64,000 bases of DNA from Corynebacterium falsenii (GCF_020099275.1 NZ_CP083646.1:930001-994000), one strand, 5' to 3'; shown: positions 26,335-34,936, numbered from the stretch's first letter. The notes: a model not told the origin generated them from the letters alone. Program-made: numbers and translations.

Positions 26335-27390
26335 ATGGCAAACGCCAACAAGACTGAGGTGGAGCGCGACCCTCAGCTCACTGCGGCTGAACGAACTCAC
26401 GCGGACGTTCCCCACCAAACGAGCCAGAGGGCAGGCGGAAGCTCCGTCAAGCGTCCTGGCGACGTGATCTTCGAAGGTCTGGCCAAGACCTCATCCATCC
26501 TTATTACTGTCATCATCGCCCTCATCGGCCTGTTCCTCATCCTGCGAGCAGTGCCGGCTCTGGATCGGCTGCGCGACGGTCTGCTGAGCTTCTTCACCTA
26601 CGGCGGCCGGTGGAACACCAGCTACAACACCAACGATGGTGGCTGGATGCAGTTCGGTATTCCGAACTTGTTCTTCACCACGGTTCTCGTCTCGCTCGTT
26701 GCCTTGGTGTTGGCTATGCCCGTTGCCCTGGGTGTTGCTGTGTTCCTCACCAACTACTGCCCGAAGTCCCTCGTGAAACCCCTCGGCTTCCTGGTCGACC
26801 TGCTGGCAGCGGTTCCTTCTATCGTGTTCGGTATCTGGGGTATCCAGGTGCTCGGCCCATCACTGGGCGGCTTCTACGAGTGGCTGATCAGTTGGGCGGG
26901 TAACTTCTTCCTCTTCAACTATCAGGTCGGTTCCTCGCCGGCCCTGTCCACCTCTCGAAACATCTTCACCGGTGGCATCGTGCTGGCGATCATGATTCTG
27001 CCCGTCATCGCGGCGACCGCCCGAGAGGTATTCGTCCAGACCCCCAAGGGACACGTCGAGGCAGCCCTGGCGCTGGGTGCAACCCGCTGGGAAGTTGTCC
27101 GCATGACGGTCCTCCCGTTCGGCTTCTCCGGCTACGTCTCCGGTGGCATGCTCGGCCTGGGCCGTGCACTCGGTGAGACCATGGCGCTGTACATGGTCAT
27201 CGCCTCCGCCCCGAGCTTCCGCGGATCTCTCATGGACGGCGGTACGACCTTCGCTACCGCGATTGCTAACGCCGCTCCGGAGTTCAACGACAACCTCAAG
27301 GCCGGTGCGTACATTGCTGCGGGCTTGGTTCTGTTCCTTTTGACCTTCCTAGTCAACGCCGCAGCCCGTGCTGTTGTGGCAAAGAAGTAG
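26335..27390 (+). CDS. pstC: Phosphate ABC transporter permease PstC
   Basis: Membrane subunit of the phosphate importer, 351 aa. A hydrophilic N-terminus of about 45 residues is followed by six predicted spans. The ATPase-contact loop is ARAVFVQ-like: TAREVFVQTPKGHVEAALALGATRWEVVRMTVLPFGFSGYVSG. FLTNYCPKSLVKPLGFLVDLLAAVPSIVFGIWG is the typical PstC centre. AGAGGATC lies about 9 nt before the ATG. It is 13 nt upstream of pstA. Confidence 0.94.
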   Translation: MANANKTEVERDPQLTAAERTHADVPHQTSQRAGGSSVKRPGDVIFEGLAKTSSILITVIIALIGLFLILRAVPALDRLRDGLLSFFTYGGRWNTSYNTNDGGWMQFGIPNLFFTTVLVSLVALVLAMPVALGVAVFLTNYCPKSLVKPLGFLVDLLAAVPSIVFGIWGIQVLGPSLGGFYEWLISWAGNFFLFNYQVGSSPALSTSRNIFTGGIVLAIMILPVIAATAREVFVQTPKGHVEAALALGATRWEVVRMTVLPFGFSGYVSGGMLGLGRALGETMALYMVIASAPSFRGSLMDGGTTFATAIANAAPEFNDNLKAGAYIAAGLVLFLLTFLVNAAARAVVAKK

Positions 27391-27403
27391 GGGAGAAATA
27401 CCA

Positions 27404-28315
27404 ATGTCTCAAGCAGTAGCTACGAAGAACAACAAGCCGGACGCGCTCTTTAGCCACATCTCCGGTACCCGGAAGGCGAAGGACAAAATCGCCACCGTCA
27501 TCATCTACCTGGCCATGGCTCTGGCGCTGGCTCCCCTGATCTGGGTTCTTGTCACCGTGATCAGCAAGGGCCTGCCGAGTATCCTCGACGCCACCTGGTG
27601 GGCCTACGACATGGCAGGCCAGCCCACCAACAAGCCCGGCGGTGGTATCGTCCACGCCATCATCGGTACCTTCATGCAGGTGCTGGTCACCTCCCTCATG
27701 TCGATCCCGATCGGCGTGTTTACCGCCATCTACCTCGTCGAATACTCCAAGGGCGGGTTCCTCGGACGGATTACCACGTTCATGGTCGACATCCTGACCG
27801 GTGTCCCCTCTATCGTCGCCGCCCTGTTCGTCTACGCGATGTGGATCACGATGTTCGGCTTCGATCGTTCCGGCTTCGCCGTGGCCCTCGCCCTGGTGCT
27901 GCTCATGGTCCCGATCATCGTCCGCAACACCGAGGAAATGCTGCGCATTGTTCCGATGGATCTCCGCGAGGCATCATACGCGCTCGGTGTGCCCAAGTGG
28001 AAGACCATCGTGAAGATCGTGCTTCCCACGGCTCTGTCCGGCATCGTCACCGGCATCATGCTGGCGGTGGCCCGCGTTATGGGCGAGTCCGCTCCGGTGC
28101 TGATCCTCGTGGGCTCCACCCCGATCGTCAACTGGGACGTGTTCGAGGGCAACCAGAACTCCCTGCCGTTGTTCATGTTGCAGATGTACCGCGCCGGTAA
28201 CGATCCTTACGTGCTCGACCGACTCTGGGGCGCGGCTCTGACCCTGGTCATCCTCGTGGCCGCTCTGATGATCGGCGCACGCTTCGTATCCAAGCGATTC
28301 TCGGTCAAGGTGTAA
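27404..28315 (+). CDS. pstA: Phosphate ABC transporter permease PstA
   Basis: Second membrane subunit, 303 aa from the ATG at 27404, with AGGGGAGA upstream. The PstA pattern is clear in MSIPIGVFTAIYLVEYSKGGFLGRITTFMVDILTGVPSIVAALFVYAMWI and in the EAA loop PMDLREASYALGVPKWKTIVKIVLPTALSGIVTGIMLAVARVMGESAPVL. It is followed by pstB after 94 nt. The start at 27368 is rejected because it overlaps pstC. Confidence 0.94.
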   Translation: MSQAVATKNNKPDALFSHISGTRKAKDKIATVIIYLAMALALAPLIWVLVTVISKGLPSILDATWWAYDMAGQPTNKPGGGIVHAIIGTFMQVLVTSLMSIPIGVFTAIYLVEYSKGGFLGRITTFMVDILTGVPSIVAALFVYAMWITMFGFDRSGFAVALALVLLMVPIIVRNTEEMLRIVPMDLREASYALGVPKWKTIVKIVLPTALSGIVTGIMLAVARVMGESAPVLILVGSTPIVNWDVFEGNQNSLPLFMLQMYRAGNDPYVLDRLWGAALTLVILVAALMIGARFVSKRFSVKV

Positions 28316-28409
28316 CCGGGTTTCCACCACCAACCACTTGACACACAACCCCAGGCGATGAACCAATACAGCTCCCATCGCCAGCCATTCTTCAAGGAGA
28401 ATTACAACA

Positions 28410-29186
28410 ATGGCTAAGCGCCTTGACCTCAATGACGTGGACATCTTCTACGGTGATTTCCACGCCGTGAAAAACGTTAACCTGCACATCCCGCCGAAGG
28501 CCGTGACCGCCTTCATCGGCCCGTCCGGCTGTGGCAAGTCCACGGTGCTGCGCACCCTGAACCGCATGCACGAGGTCATCCCGGGCGCCACCGTCACCGG
28601 TGAGATCCTCCTCGACGGTGAGAACATCTACGACCCCAAGGTGGACCCGGTATCCGTCCGTAACACCATCGGCATGGTGTTCCAGAAGGCTAACCCCTTC
28701 CCGACCATGTCCATCGAGGAAAACGTTGTTGCTGGACTGAAGCTGTCCGGCGAGAAGAACAGGAAGAAGCTCCGCGAAACGGCCGAGCGTGCCCTGCGCG
28801 GCGCGAACCTCTGGGAAGAGGTAAAGGACCGTCTCGACAAGCCGGGCGGCGGCCTGTCCGGTGGTCAGCAGCAGCGTCTGTGCATCGCCCGGGCGATCGC
28901 CGTTGAGCCCGAGGTGCTGCTCATGGACGAGCCTTGCTCCGCTCTGGACCCGATCTCGACCCTCGCCGTGGAGGACCTCATCCACGAGCTGAAGGAAGAG
29001 TTCACGATCGTCATCGTGACCCACAACATGCAGCAGGCGGCCCGCGTGTCCGACCAGACCGCATTCTTCTCCCTCGAGGCCACCGGCAAGCCCGGCAACC
29101 TCGTGGAGGTGGGCCCCACCAAGAAGATCTTCGAGAACCCCGAGAAGTCCGAGACCGAGGACTACATCTCCGGTCGCTTCGGATAA
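28410..29186 (+). CDS. pstB: Phosphate ABC transporter ATP-binding protein PstB
   Basis: ATPase of the phosphate importer, 258 aa (called PhoT in mycobacteria). Walker A is GPSGCGKST at 37-45, the signature is LSGGQQQRL near residue 150, and Walker B is [13 protein letters not shown], whose Cys is typical of PstB. The H-loop is [24 protein letters not shown] precedes the ATG. It ends the operon before a strong terminator. Confidence 0.96.
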   Translation: MAKRLDLNDVDIFYGDFHAVKNVNLHIPPKAVTAFIGPSGCGKSTVLRTLNRMHEVIPGATVTGEILLDGENIYDPKVDPVSVRNTIGMVFQKANPFPTMSIEENVVAGLKLSGEKNRKKLRETAERALRGANLWEEVKDRLDKPGGGLSGGQQQRLCIARAIAVEPEVLLMDEPCSALDPISTLAVEDLIHELKEEFTIVIVTHNMQQAARVSDQTAFFSLEATGKPGNLVEVGPTKKIFENPEKSETEDYISGRFG

Positions 29187-29206
29187 GCCCGCCCCCGTGC
29201 TCCATT

Positions 29207-29241
29207 GCCCGGTGCTCGCTCGTCGAGTACCGGGCTTTGCC
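29207..29241 (+). terminator. Terminator of the pst operon
   Basis: GCCCGGT (29207-29213) pairs with ACCGGGC near 29229-29235, extended internally by CTCG/CGAG, and is followed by TTTGCC. It lies 20 nt past the pstB stop. Confidence 0.8.
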
Positions 29242-29250
29242 ATTCTCATA

Positions 29251-29350
29251 GACCCTCACCGTTCCTCACCGTTCCTCACCGTTCCTCACCGTTCCTCACC
29301 GTTCCTCACCGTTCCTCACCGTTCCTCACCGTTCCTCACCGTTCCTCACC
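29251..29350. repeat. Decamer tandem array GTTCCTCACC, nine perfect copies plus one degenerate
   Basis: Nine identical 10-bp units GTTCCTCACC occupy 29261-29350, and the preceding unit GACCCTCACC (29251-29260) is degenerate. The array lies between the pst terminator and the gluconokinase-like gene. ORFs that read through it as repeated peptides are artefacts. Being perfect, it should vary in copy number between strains. Confidence 0.95.
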
Positions 29351-29534
29351 GTCGCCCCGTGGGTCCCCGCTACTTCCACCGAGCCTCACCGACTCCCGGT
29401 CACACCCAGCGACCCCATGATGCTCTGGCTCGAGGTATTGGCAATCTCCCGCAGAGGCCCGCCGCCACAGGGCATACTGGAGACGTAAAGTCATCTCGAA
29501 GATTATCGAGGCTGGTGCGTAGGAGGTCATAGCC

Positions 29535-30146
29535 ATGGACAGTCACGCTGAAGGTAACCCCCAGAGGACGGTGCACATCATCGTGATGGGCGTAAGCGGA
29601 TGCGGTAAGACCACGCTTGCGCAGCGCATCTCCGAAAAGACCGGTTGGCCGCTGCAGGAAGCGGACGACCTGCACCCGAGCTCAACCATGGAGATCCTCA
29701 AGGACGGCAAGCTTCCCTCCGACGACGTGCGCAAAGCGTGGCTCCACAAGGTCCGCGCGTGGATCGAAGAGCAAGCTCAGCAGGGCAAAAACTCAGTGAC
29801 TGCCTGCACGGCGCTGCGCCGCGAACACCGCGACATCCTCACCGGCGCGGCGGACAACGGCGGCGAACCTTCGCCCAATGGCACCGTATTCTTCGTCCAC
29901 CTCTACGGCACCGAACCCGTCCTCGCCGAACGGATGGCCCAGCGTATTGGCACCGACTTGCCGAGGGAACTGTTGGCCGCTCAGCTCAACGATCTGCAGC
30001 GGCTCTTCCCCGATGAAAAGGGCATCCGGCTCGACGTGCGCCGCGACCCCGACGACCTGCTCGACGACGCTCTGAGCGCCGCGAAGTTTGCCCAGCGAGC
30101 TTACGGAGCTCCCGCTGGGTCGGATAGTTCCGGACCGGATAGTTAG
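29535..30146 (+). CDS. Gluconokinase-like P-loop kinase with altered substrate motif
   Basis: A 203-aa P-loop kinase of the gluconokinase family. Walker A is VMGVSGCGKTTLA at about 13-25. The usual gluconokinase region (GDxxHPxxNxxKM then PLxDxDRxPWL) is changed here to EADDLHPSSTMEILKDGKLPSDDVRKAWL: the HP is kept, but the Asn, the Lys-Met pair and the DRxPW core are not. The lid and C-terminal part (LAERMAQRIGTDLPRELLAAQLNDLQRLFPDEKGIRLDV) are normal. TAGGAGG precedes the ATG. The neighbourhood is all phosphate transport, so phosphorylation of gluconate should be treated as unproven. Confidence 0.7.
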   Translation: MDSHAEGNPQRTVHIIVMGVSGCGKTTLAQRISEKTGWPLQEADDLHPSSTMEILKDGKLPSDDVRKAWLHKVRAWIEEQAQQGKNSVTACTALRREHRDILTGAADNGGEPSPNGTVFFVHLYGTEPVLAERMAQRIGTDLPRELLAAQLNDLQRLFPDEKGIRLDVRRDPDDLLDDALSAAKFAQRAYGAPAGSDSSGPDS

Positions 30147-30177
30147 CGCAGCCGCAGCAGCTTCAAACGTGGGTCAG

Positions 30178-30915
30178 TTAGCCGAACTCTCCGAAGTAAC
30201 GCCGCTTGATCTCGTCGAACTGATGGTTCTGCTTGAGCTGCTCTTCCTCGGTCTGTTGCTGTTCAATGTAGTCCTCGGGGCGCATGCCCGTAACCATAAA
30301 CACGACCCGCTGACCAATGCTCACCGCGTGGTCCGAGTAGCGCTCTAGGAACCGCGATAGCAGCGTAATGTCGACGGCTTCACGAACGGTGTACGGCCAG
30401 TCGCGCTGCGTGGTCAGCTGGAAAATGTGCTGGTGGATGTCATCCACGGCGTCGTCGTCGCGCACCAACCGCAAGGCCTTATCCGTATCGGCGCTGACGA
30501 GGATGTCCTTCACGTTCTGCGCCTCTCCCACACCCAACCGGGACATCTCGCTGATGTAGGGGCGCAGCTGCTCGGGCACAGCAATGTTTGGGTGGCGGCG
30601 CCGAGCCATCTTGGCCACGTGGACGGACAGCGCGGCCATGCGGGTCAAGTTACCCACGATGCGCTGGCCTGCCACGACCTGACGCAGATCACGAGCCACC
30701 GGTGCCTCGAGGGCGAGGAGCTCGAAGGCCGCGGTGTCCGCCTGCTCGCGAAGATCCTCGATGGCATCGATGCTGCCCACGATCCGCTCGGCCTCGGCCA
30801 AGTCCGCATGCAGTAGGGCGTGGGTTGCCGATTCCATGGACGTGCGCACGAAGTCCGCCATCAATAGCAGATCGTGGGTGAGTTGATTGAGTTGATCTCG
30901 ATAAGCCGTGCGCAT
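30178..30915 (-). CDS. phoU: Phosphate transport regulator PhoU
   Basis: Negative regulator that couples the Pst transporter to phosphate signalling, 245 aa. It has two three-helix PhoU domains with the metal-binding motif ExxxD seen in SIDAIEDLREQADTAAFELLALEAPVARDLRQVV and ERYSDHAVSIGQRVVFMVTG. It is convergent with the gluconokinase-like gene and separate from the pst operon, as in mycobacteria (phoY2). TAAAAT on the minus strand (30924-30929) ends 8 nt before the ATG, so the mRNA is probably leaderless. Confidence 0.93.
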   Translation of the reverse strand: MRTAYRDQLNQLTHDLLLMADFVRTSMESATHALLHADLAEAERIVGSIDAIEDLREQADTAAFELLALEAPVARDLRQVVAGQRIVGNLTRMAALSVHVAKMARRRHPNIAVPEQLRPYISEMSRLGVGEAQNVKDILVSADTDKALRLVRDDDAVDDIHQHIFQLTTQRDWPYTVREAVDITLLSRFLERYSDHAVSIGQRVVFMVTGMRPEDYIEQQQTEEEQLKQNHQFDEIKRRYFGEFG

Positions 30916-31106
30916 GCGTACCGATTTTAGCTGTGCTACACCTACCCCGCTACGCGAGCAGGCAAAAAAGACCGGAATTTCAGCGGATTTTTCTCGATCT
31001 CGCTAGCTTCCAACTACGCCCGTCCGCAGCTTCTTACTGCGCCCATCCGCGAATAGCTGGAGAAGCATCCTCACCTGCAACGACCCAATGTGACGCTTAA
31101 GTAGCC

Positions 31107-32300
31107 TTAGCCACCGCTGTGCATGATGTCCGCGCCCTCGGGCACGGTGTCATCCTCCGGATCGTCCAGCCATCCCTCGGGCAGAGCCACCTTCGCGGGG
31201 GAGCCCTGCCGCCCGCGGGCACCGTCCGCGTCCTCGGCCATCGCGGTGGAATCCCACACCGGTTCCAGCCTTTCACGCAGGTCGCTGAGGCTGTCGATCG
31301 TTGATAGAGCCCGCCTCAAGTCACCTCCTGCGGGGAAGCCACGCAGGTACCACGTCATGTGCTTGCGCAGGTCGCGGCAGGCCTTGCGCTCGCCGTCGTG
31401 TTCGGCGAGCAGCTCAGCGTGCCGCATGATGATCTGCGCAACTTCGCCGAACGTCGGCTCCTGTGGAATCGGCAGCCCCCGCAGGGCAGCAGATAGCTCG
31501 GCGAATAGCCACGGCCGGCCCAGGCAACCTCGTCCCACGACCACGCCGTCGCATCCAGTCTGCTCCATCATGGCCTGCGCATCCGTGGCCTTAAAGATGT
31601 CACCGTTACCCAGAACCGGCACGCGGCCATCCATGTGCTCCACAAGACGCGCGATATGGGACCAATCGGCCGAACCGGAATAGCGCTGCGCTGCAGTGCG
31701 CGCGTGCAGGGCCACGGCGGCCGCGCCCTCGTCGGCGGCGATGCGCCCGGCGTCGAGGTGGGTATGGTGCTCATCATCGATGCCCACGCGGAACTTCACC
31801 GTCACTGGAATGTCTGTGCCCTCGGTCGCCTTGACCGCCGCGGCCACGATGTTGCCGAACAGCCTGCGCTTATACGGCAGCGCCGATCCACCGCCGCGAC
31901 GCGTTACCTTCGGCACCGGGCAACCGAAGTTCATGTCAATGTGATCGGCGAGGTTTTCGTCGACGATCATCTTCGCGGCTTCATACGTGTACTTCGGATC
32001 GGTGGTGTAGAGCTGCAAGCTGCGCGGATCCTCGTCTGGGGCGAACGTGGTCATGTGCAGGGTCTTCGGATTGCGCTCCACGAGGGCCCGCGCCGTTACC
32101 ATCTCGCACACGTATAGGCCGGCGACCGATCCCATCCGCTCGCGCTCCTGCTCCCGGCAAAGGGTGCGGAACGCAACGTTGGTCACGCCCGCCATGGGGG
32201 CCAGCACCACCGGGGAGGACAGGTCGAGGGAACCGATGCTCAGGGCGGGGGCATCGGCGCTCATTGTCGCAGCATCAGTTTTAGTCGTCGTCACAGCCAT
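31107..32300 (-). CDS. dus: tRNA-dihydrouridine synthase (DusB family)
   Basis: FMN- and NADPH-dependent reduction of uridine to dihydrouridine in tRNA D-loops. It is 397 aa from the ATG at 32300; a longer upstream reading has no support. The barrel begins PVVLAPMAGVTNVAFRTLCRE. The catalytic Cys is in HIDMNFGCPVPKVTRRGGGSAL, and the FMN phosphate site is GNGDIFKATDAQAMMEQTGCDGVVVGRGCLGRPWLF. The C-terminus carries an acidic tail. In corynebacteria this gene sits between phoU and the CoA-transferase gene, as here. Confidence 0.93.
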   Translation of the reverse strand: MAVTTTKTDAATMSADAPALSIGSLDLSSPVVLAPMAGVTNVAFRTLCREQERERMGSVAGLYVCEMVTARALVERNPKTLHMTTFAPDEDPRSLQLYTTDPKYTYEAAKMIVDENLADHIDMNFGCPVPKVTRRGGGSALPYKRRLFGNIVAAAVKATEGTDIPVTVKFRVGIDDEHHTHLDAGRIAADEGAAAVALHARTAAQRYSGSADWSHIARLVEHMDGRVPVLGNGDIFKATDAQAMMEQTGCDGVVVGRGCLGRPWLFAELSAALRGLPIPQEPTFGEVAQIIMRHAELLAEHDGERKACRDLRKHMTWYLRGFPAGGDLRRALSTIDSLSDLRERLEPVWDSTAMAEDADGARGRQGSPAKVALPEGWLDDPEDDTVPEGADIMHSGG

Positions 32301-32327
32301 AGTCACAGCGGCTATTTTCGCACCCAG

Positions 32328-32440
32328 CGGGGGTATGTGACAAAGCGGAGTCTGGTGGCGTCGAAAAGGAAAGAAGCAAAAATGGGGGAGTGACCCCGAG
32401 CACACCGAATCGGGATTCGGTAGGGTGGGGAAAGAAGCTG
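32328..32440 (+). promoter_or_regulatory. CoA-transferase upstream region with G-tracts and an 8+2+8 palindrome
   Basis: The palindrome ACCGAATC-GG-GATTCGGT spans 32404-32421 and ends on the first base of a TAGGGT -10-like box (32421-32426). Upstream are G/C runs of the type bound by RamA: GCGGGGGT near 32328, TGGGGGA and ACCCCG near 32383-32398, and TGGGGA right after the -10 box. RamA control of acetate genes is known in C. glutamicum; its action here is inference. Confidence 0.45.
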
Positions 32441-32540
32441 TGTGGCCCTAACCTGCGGTTTTGGTTGTAATTTCATAGGTTTCAGGCGCATGTCTGAGCT
32501 GGGCTCCAGCGGCACATTCATCTTTAGGAGGAAAACAACG

Positions 32541-34052
32541 ATGTCTGAACGCATCGCCAACGAGTTCTACAAGTCCAAGGTCATGTCGGCCGACGAGGCT
32601 GCTCAGTTTGTCAACAACGGCGACAAGGTGGGTATGTCCGGATTCACGGGAGCTGGCTACCCGAAGGCCATGCCCACCGCCATCGCCAACAAGGCAAAGG
32701 CCGCTCACGAGCGCGGTGATGAGTTCGCCATCGACGTCTTCACGGGCGCCTCCACCGCACCCGACTGCGACGGCGTCTTGGCCGAGGCCGATGCAATCCG
32801 CTACCGCGCGCCTTACCAGTCCGACCCGGTGATGCGTAAGAAGATCAACGGCGCTGAGATGAAGTACCAGGACATCCACCTCTCCCACATGGGCCTGCAG
32901 GTGGAGCAGGGCTTCTTCGGCGACTTCCAGGTCGCCATCATCGAGGCCGTGCGCATCAACGAGGAAGGCAACATCATCCCTTCCTCCGCAGTCGGCAACA
33001 ACGTTGAATACCTCAACGCCGCGGACAAGATCATCATCGAGGTCAACGAGTGGCAGTCCCTCGACCTCGAGGGCATGCACGACATCTACAGCGTGCCGAA
33101 GCTGCCGAACCGCACCCCCATCCCGATCAACCGCCCCGGCGACCGCATCGGCACCCCCTTCATCCCGGTGGATCAGAACAAGGTCGTCGCCGTGGTGAAG
33201 ACCGACGCTCCGGACCGCAACGCACCGTTCAAGCCGATCGACGACACCTCCAAGAAGATCGCCGGGCACTTCCTGGACCTGCTCGAGGGCGAGGTCAAGG
33301 CCGGTCGCCTGAAGTACGACCAGTACATCATGCAGTCCGGCGTGGGCAACGTGCCCAACGCTGTGATGGCGGGACTGCTGGACTCGAAGTTCGAGAACAT
33401 CCAGGCCTACACCGAGGTGATCCAGGACGGCATGCTGGACCTCATCGACGCCGGCAAGATGACCGTGGCTTCCGCAACCTCCTTCGCGCTGTCGCCTGAC
33501 TACGCGGAGAAGATGAACGCTGAGGCTAAGCGCTACCGCGATCACATCATCCTGCGCCCGCAGCAGATCTCCAACCACCCCGAGGTTGTGCGCCGCACGG
33601 GCCTGATCGCCTCCAACGGCATGATCGAGGCGGACATCTACGGCAACGTGAACTCCACCAACGTCTCCGGTTCCCGCATCATGAACGGCATCGGCGGCTC
33701 CGGCGACTTCACCCGCAACGCCTACCTGTCCTCCTTCATCTCCCCGTCGATCGCGAAGGACGGCGCCATCTCCGCCATCGTGCCGTTCGCCTCGCACATC
33801 GACCACACGGAGCACGACGCCATGGTGATCATCACTGAGCACGGCTACGCCGACCTGCGTGGCCTGGCACCGCGCGACCGCGTGAAGAAGATGATCGCGA
33901 TCGCTCACCCGGATTACCGTCCGCTGCTGGAGGAGTACTACGAGCGTGCCACCGCTGAGGGTCACTACATGCAGACCCCGCACGATCTGAAGACCGCCTT
34001 TGATTTCCACATCAACTTGGCGGAGAAGGGCTCCATGAAGGGCGACGCTTAG
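32541..34052 (+). CDS. Succinyl-CoA:acetate CoA-transferase / acetyl-CoA hydrolase family
   Basis: Predicted to move CoA between acetyl-CoA and succinate (or other short acids) in acetate metabolism. It is 503 aa from the ATG at 32541, with TAGGAGGA upstream. Family features are GMSGFTGAGYPKAMP, SAVGNNVEYLNAADKIIIEVN, the catalytic Glu292 in AYTEVIQDG and the C-terminal ITEHGYADLRGLAPRDRVKKMI. These agree with the class I CoA-transferases SucC/AarC and with C. glutamicum CoA-transferase Cat/ActA, encoded next to dus. Codon bias suggests high expression. Confidence 0.92.
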   Translation: MSERIANEFYKSKVMSADEAAQFVNNGDKVGMSGFTGAGYPKAMPTAIANKAKAAHERGDEFAIDVFTGASTAPDCDGVLAEADAIRYRAPYQSDPVMRKKINGAEMKYQDIHLSHMGLQVEQGFFGDFQVAIIEAVRINEEGNIIPSSAVGNNVEYLNAADKIIIEVNEWQSLDLEGMHDIYSVPKLPNRTPIPINRPGDRIGTPFIPVDQNKVVAVVKTDAPDRNAPFKPIDDTSKKIAGHFLDLLEGEVKAGRLKYDQYIMQSGVGNVPNAVMAGLLDSKFENIQAYTEVIQDGMLDLIDAGKMTVASATSFALSPDYAEKMNAEAKRYRDHIILRPQQISNHPEVVRRTGLIASNGMIEADIYGNVNSTNVSGSRIMNGIGGSGDFTRNAYLSSFISPSIAKDGAISAIVPFASHIDHTEHDAMVIITEHGYADLRGLAPRDRVKKMIAIAHPDYRPLLEEYYERATAEGHYMQTPHDLKTAFDFHINLAEKGSMKGDA

Positions 34053-34074
34053 GAGTCGCCTATTCGCCGATGCG

Positions 34075-34103
34075 GCTGCTGTTGCTGCTGTTGCTGCTGT
34101 TGC
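34075..34103. repeat. GCTGCTGTT nine-base repeat, about three copies
   Basis: Three units of GCTGCTGTT begin about 22 nt past the CoA-transferase stop codon and are followed by related GCTG-rich sequence to about 34140. Confidence 0.8.
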
Positions 34104-34156
34104 GTTGATGCTGCCGCTGTTGCTGGCGTGGCTGCGGCGGTCCCCTGGAGCTGCGT

Positions 34157-34194
34157 AACCGTCTCTCTGCTGTGTGTGGAGGGGCGGTTTTCTT
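34157..34194 (+). terminator. Terminator after the CoA-transferase gene
   Basis: AACCGTCTCTCT (34157-34168) pairs along its full length with GGAGGGGCGGTT (34178-34189) when G-U pairs are allowed, then TTTTCTT follows. It separates the gene from tRNA-Lys. Confidence 0.75.
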
Positions 34195-34229
34195 CCGGCT
34201 CCCTGTATTGGTTATGATTGTTCCTCGTT

Positions 34230-34302
34230 GGGCCTTTAGCTCAGTTGGTAGAGCTACGGACTTTTAATCCGCAGGTCGTGGGTTCGAGCCCCACAGGGCC
34301 CA
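34230..34302 (+). tRNA. tRNA-Lys (anticodon TTT)
   Basis: A 73-nt cloverleaf. The acceptor arms GGGCCTT and AGGGCCC pair, with one G-U. The anticodon loop is CTTTTAA and the T-arm is GTGGGTTCGAGCCCCAC. CCA is not encoded. Confidence 0.95.
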
Positions 34303-34320
34303 CAGTTTTCGGTTGGGATT

Positions 34321-34358
34321 CCCCGCCCCTCGGCGCGCGCCGGGATGGGCGGGGTTTT
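34321..34358 (+). terminator. Terminator after tRNA-Lys
   Basis: CCCCGCCC (34321-34328) and GGGCGGGG (34347-34354) form a strong stem followed by TTTT. Confidence 0.9.
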
Positions 34359-34527
34359 CCTGTGCTGTGGCCCTTTTTCTGTTCTTTGTTGTTGCTTTTC
34401 CTTTTCACTGTTTTTTCTCTGTCTTTTCTTTCGGCGCCACCCCACGGCTGCCTAGGCCAATGGGTGATCTGGGCTTGCAGTGGGGGAGCGCTGGGGACGG
34501 CAAGGAGATTGCAGGAGATTGCTGGAG

Positions 34528-34635
34528 TGGCTGGGGTGGCTGGGGTGGCTGGGGTGGTCGGGGATTTGCAGCGGAGGATCGCTGGGGACTTGCAGCGGAG
34601 GATCGCTGGGGACTTGCAGCGGAGGAGCGCTGGGG
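34528..34635. repeat. Compound minisatellite: 9-bp units joined to 24-bp units
   Basis: Four units of TGGCTGGGG (34528-34563, the last reading TGGTCGGGG) run directly into three 24-bp units at 34564-34587, 34588-34611 and 34612-34635, which differ at only three positions. The region 34360-34728 otherwise holds no supported gene; the ORFs on both strands are low-complexity translations of this array. Confidence 0.92.
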
Positions 34636-34728
34636 GATTGCTGCAGGTGGAATAGCGATTTGTAGGAATTGATTGACCTGTTTTAAACTAAGCGGGCTGC
34701 TAAACGCCGATGCGTGTTTAGTTTGTGG

Positions 34729-34801
34729 GCTCCCATCGTCTAGAGGCCTAGGACCCCGCCCTTTCACGGCGGTAACACGGGTTCGAATCCCGTTGGGAGT
34801 A
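34729..34801 (+). tRNA. tRNA-Glu (anticodon TTC)
   Basis: Acceptor arms GCTCCCA and TGGGAGT pair with a terminal G-U. The anticodon stem CCGCC/GGCGG encloses loop CTTTCAC. The T-arm is CGGGTTCGAATCCCG. It ends 1 nt before tRNA-Asp. Confidence 0.95.
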
Positions 34802-34802
34802 C

Positions 34803-34876
34803 GGCCCTGTGGCGCAGTTGGTTAGCGCGCCGCCCTGTCACGGCGGAGGTCGCGGGTTCAAGTCCCGTCAGGGTCG
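34803..34876 (+). tRNA. tRNA-Asp (anticodon GTC), copy 1
   Basis: A 74-nt cloverleaf with acceptor arms GGCCCTG and CAGGGTC, anticodon stem CCGCC/GGCGG and loop CTGTCAC. Probably cotranscribed with tRNA-Glu. Confidence 0.95.
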
Positions 34877-34887
34877 CCATTACGGCG

Positions 34888-34936
34888 AGAAGCGTGGTTG
34901 GTCGATAGATTGCTATCGATGGCCACGCTTCTTTTG
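34888..34936 (+). terminator. Terminator of the tRNA-Glu/tRNA-Asp unit
   Basis: AGAAGCGTGG (34888-34897) pairs perfectly with CCACGCTTCT (34923-34932), extended inside by GATAG/CTATC, and is followed by TTTTG. Confidence 0.88.

Noticed and set aside
29251..29350. Possible CRISPR array
   Set aside because: Direct 10-bp repeats without spacers; no cas genes in the window.
29197..29532. ORFs encoding repeated SSPFLTVPHR-type peptides
   Set aside because: Artefact of reading a 10-bp tandem array in three frames.
32448..34010. A 520-codon minus-strand ORF opposite the CoA-transferase gene
   Set aside because: Low-complexity Val/Asp/His-rich translation; the plus-strand gene is unambiguous.
34218..34767. 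Overlapping ORFs on both strands around the Gly/Trp- or Pro/Ser-rich repeats
   Set aside because: They are translations of the minisatellite and of tRNA-Lys; no start signal supports them.
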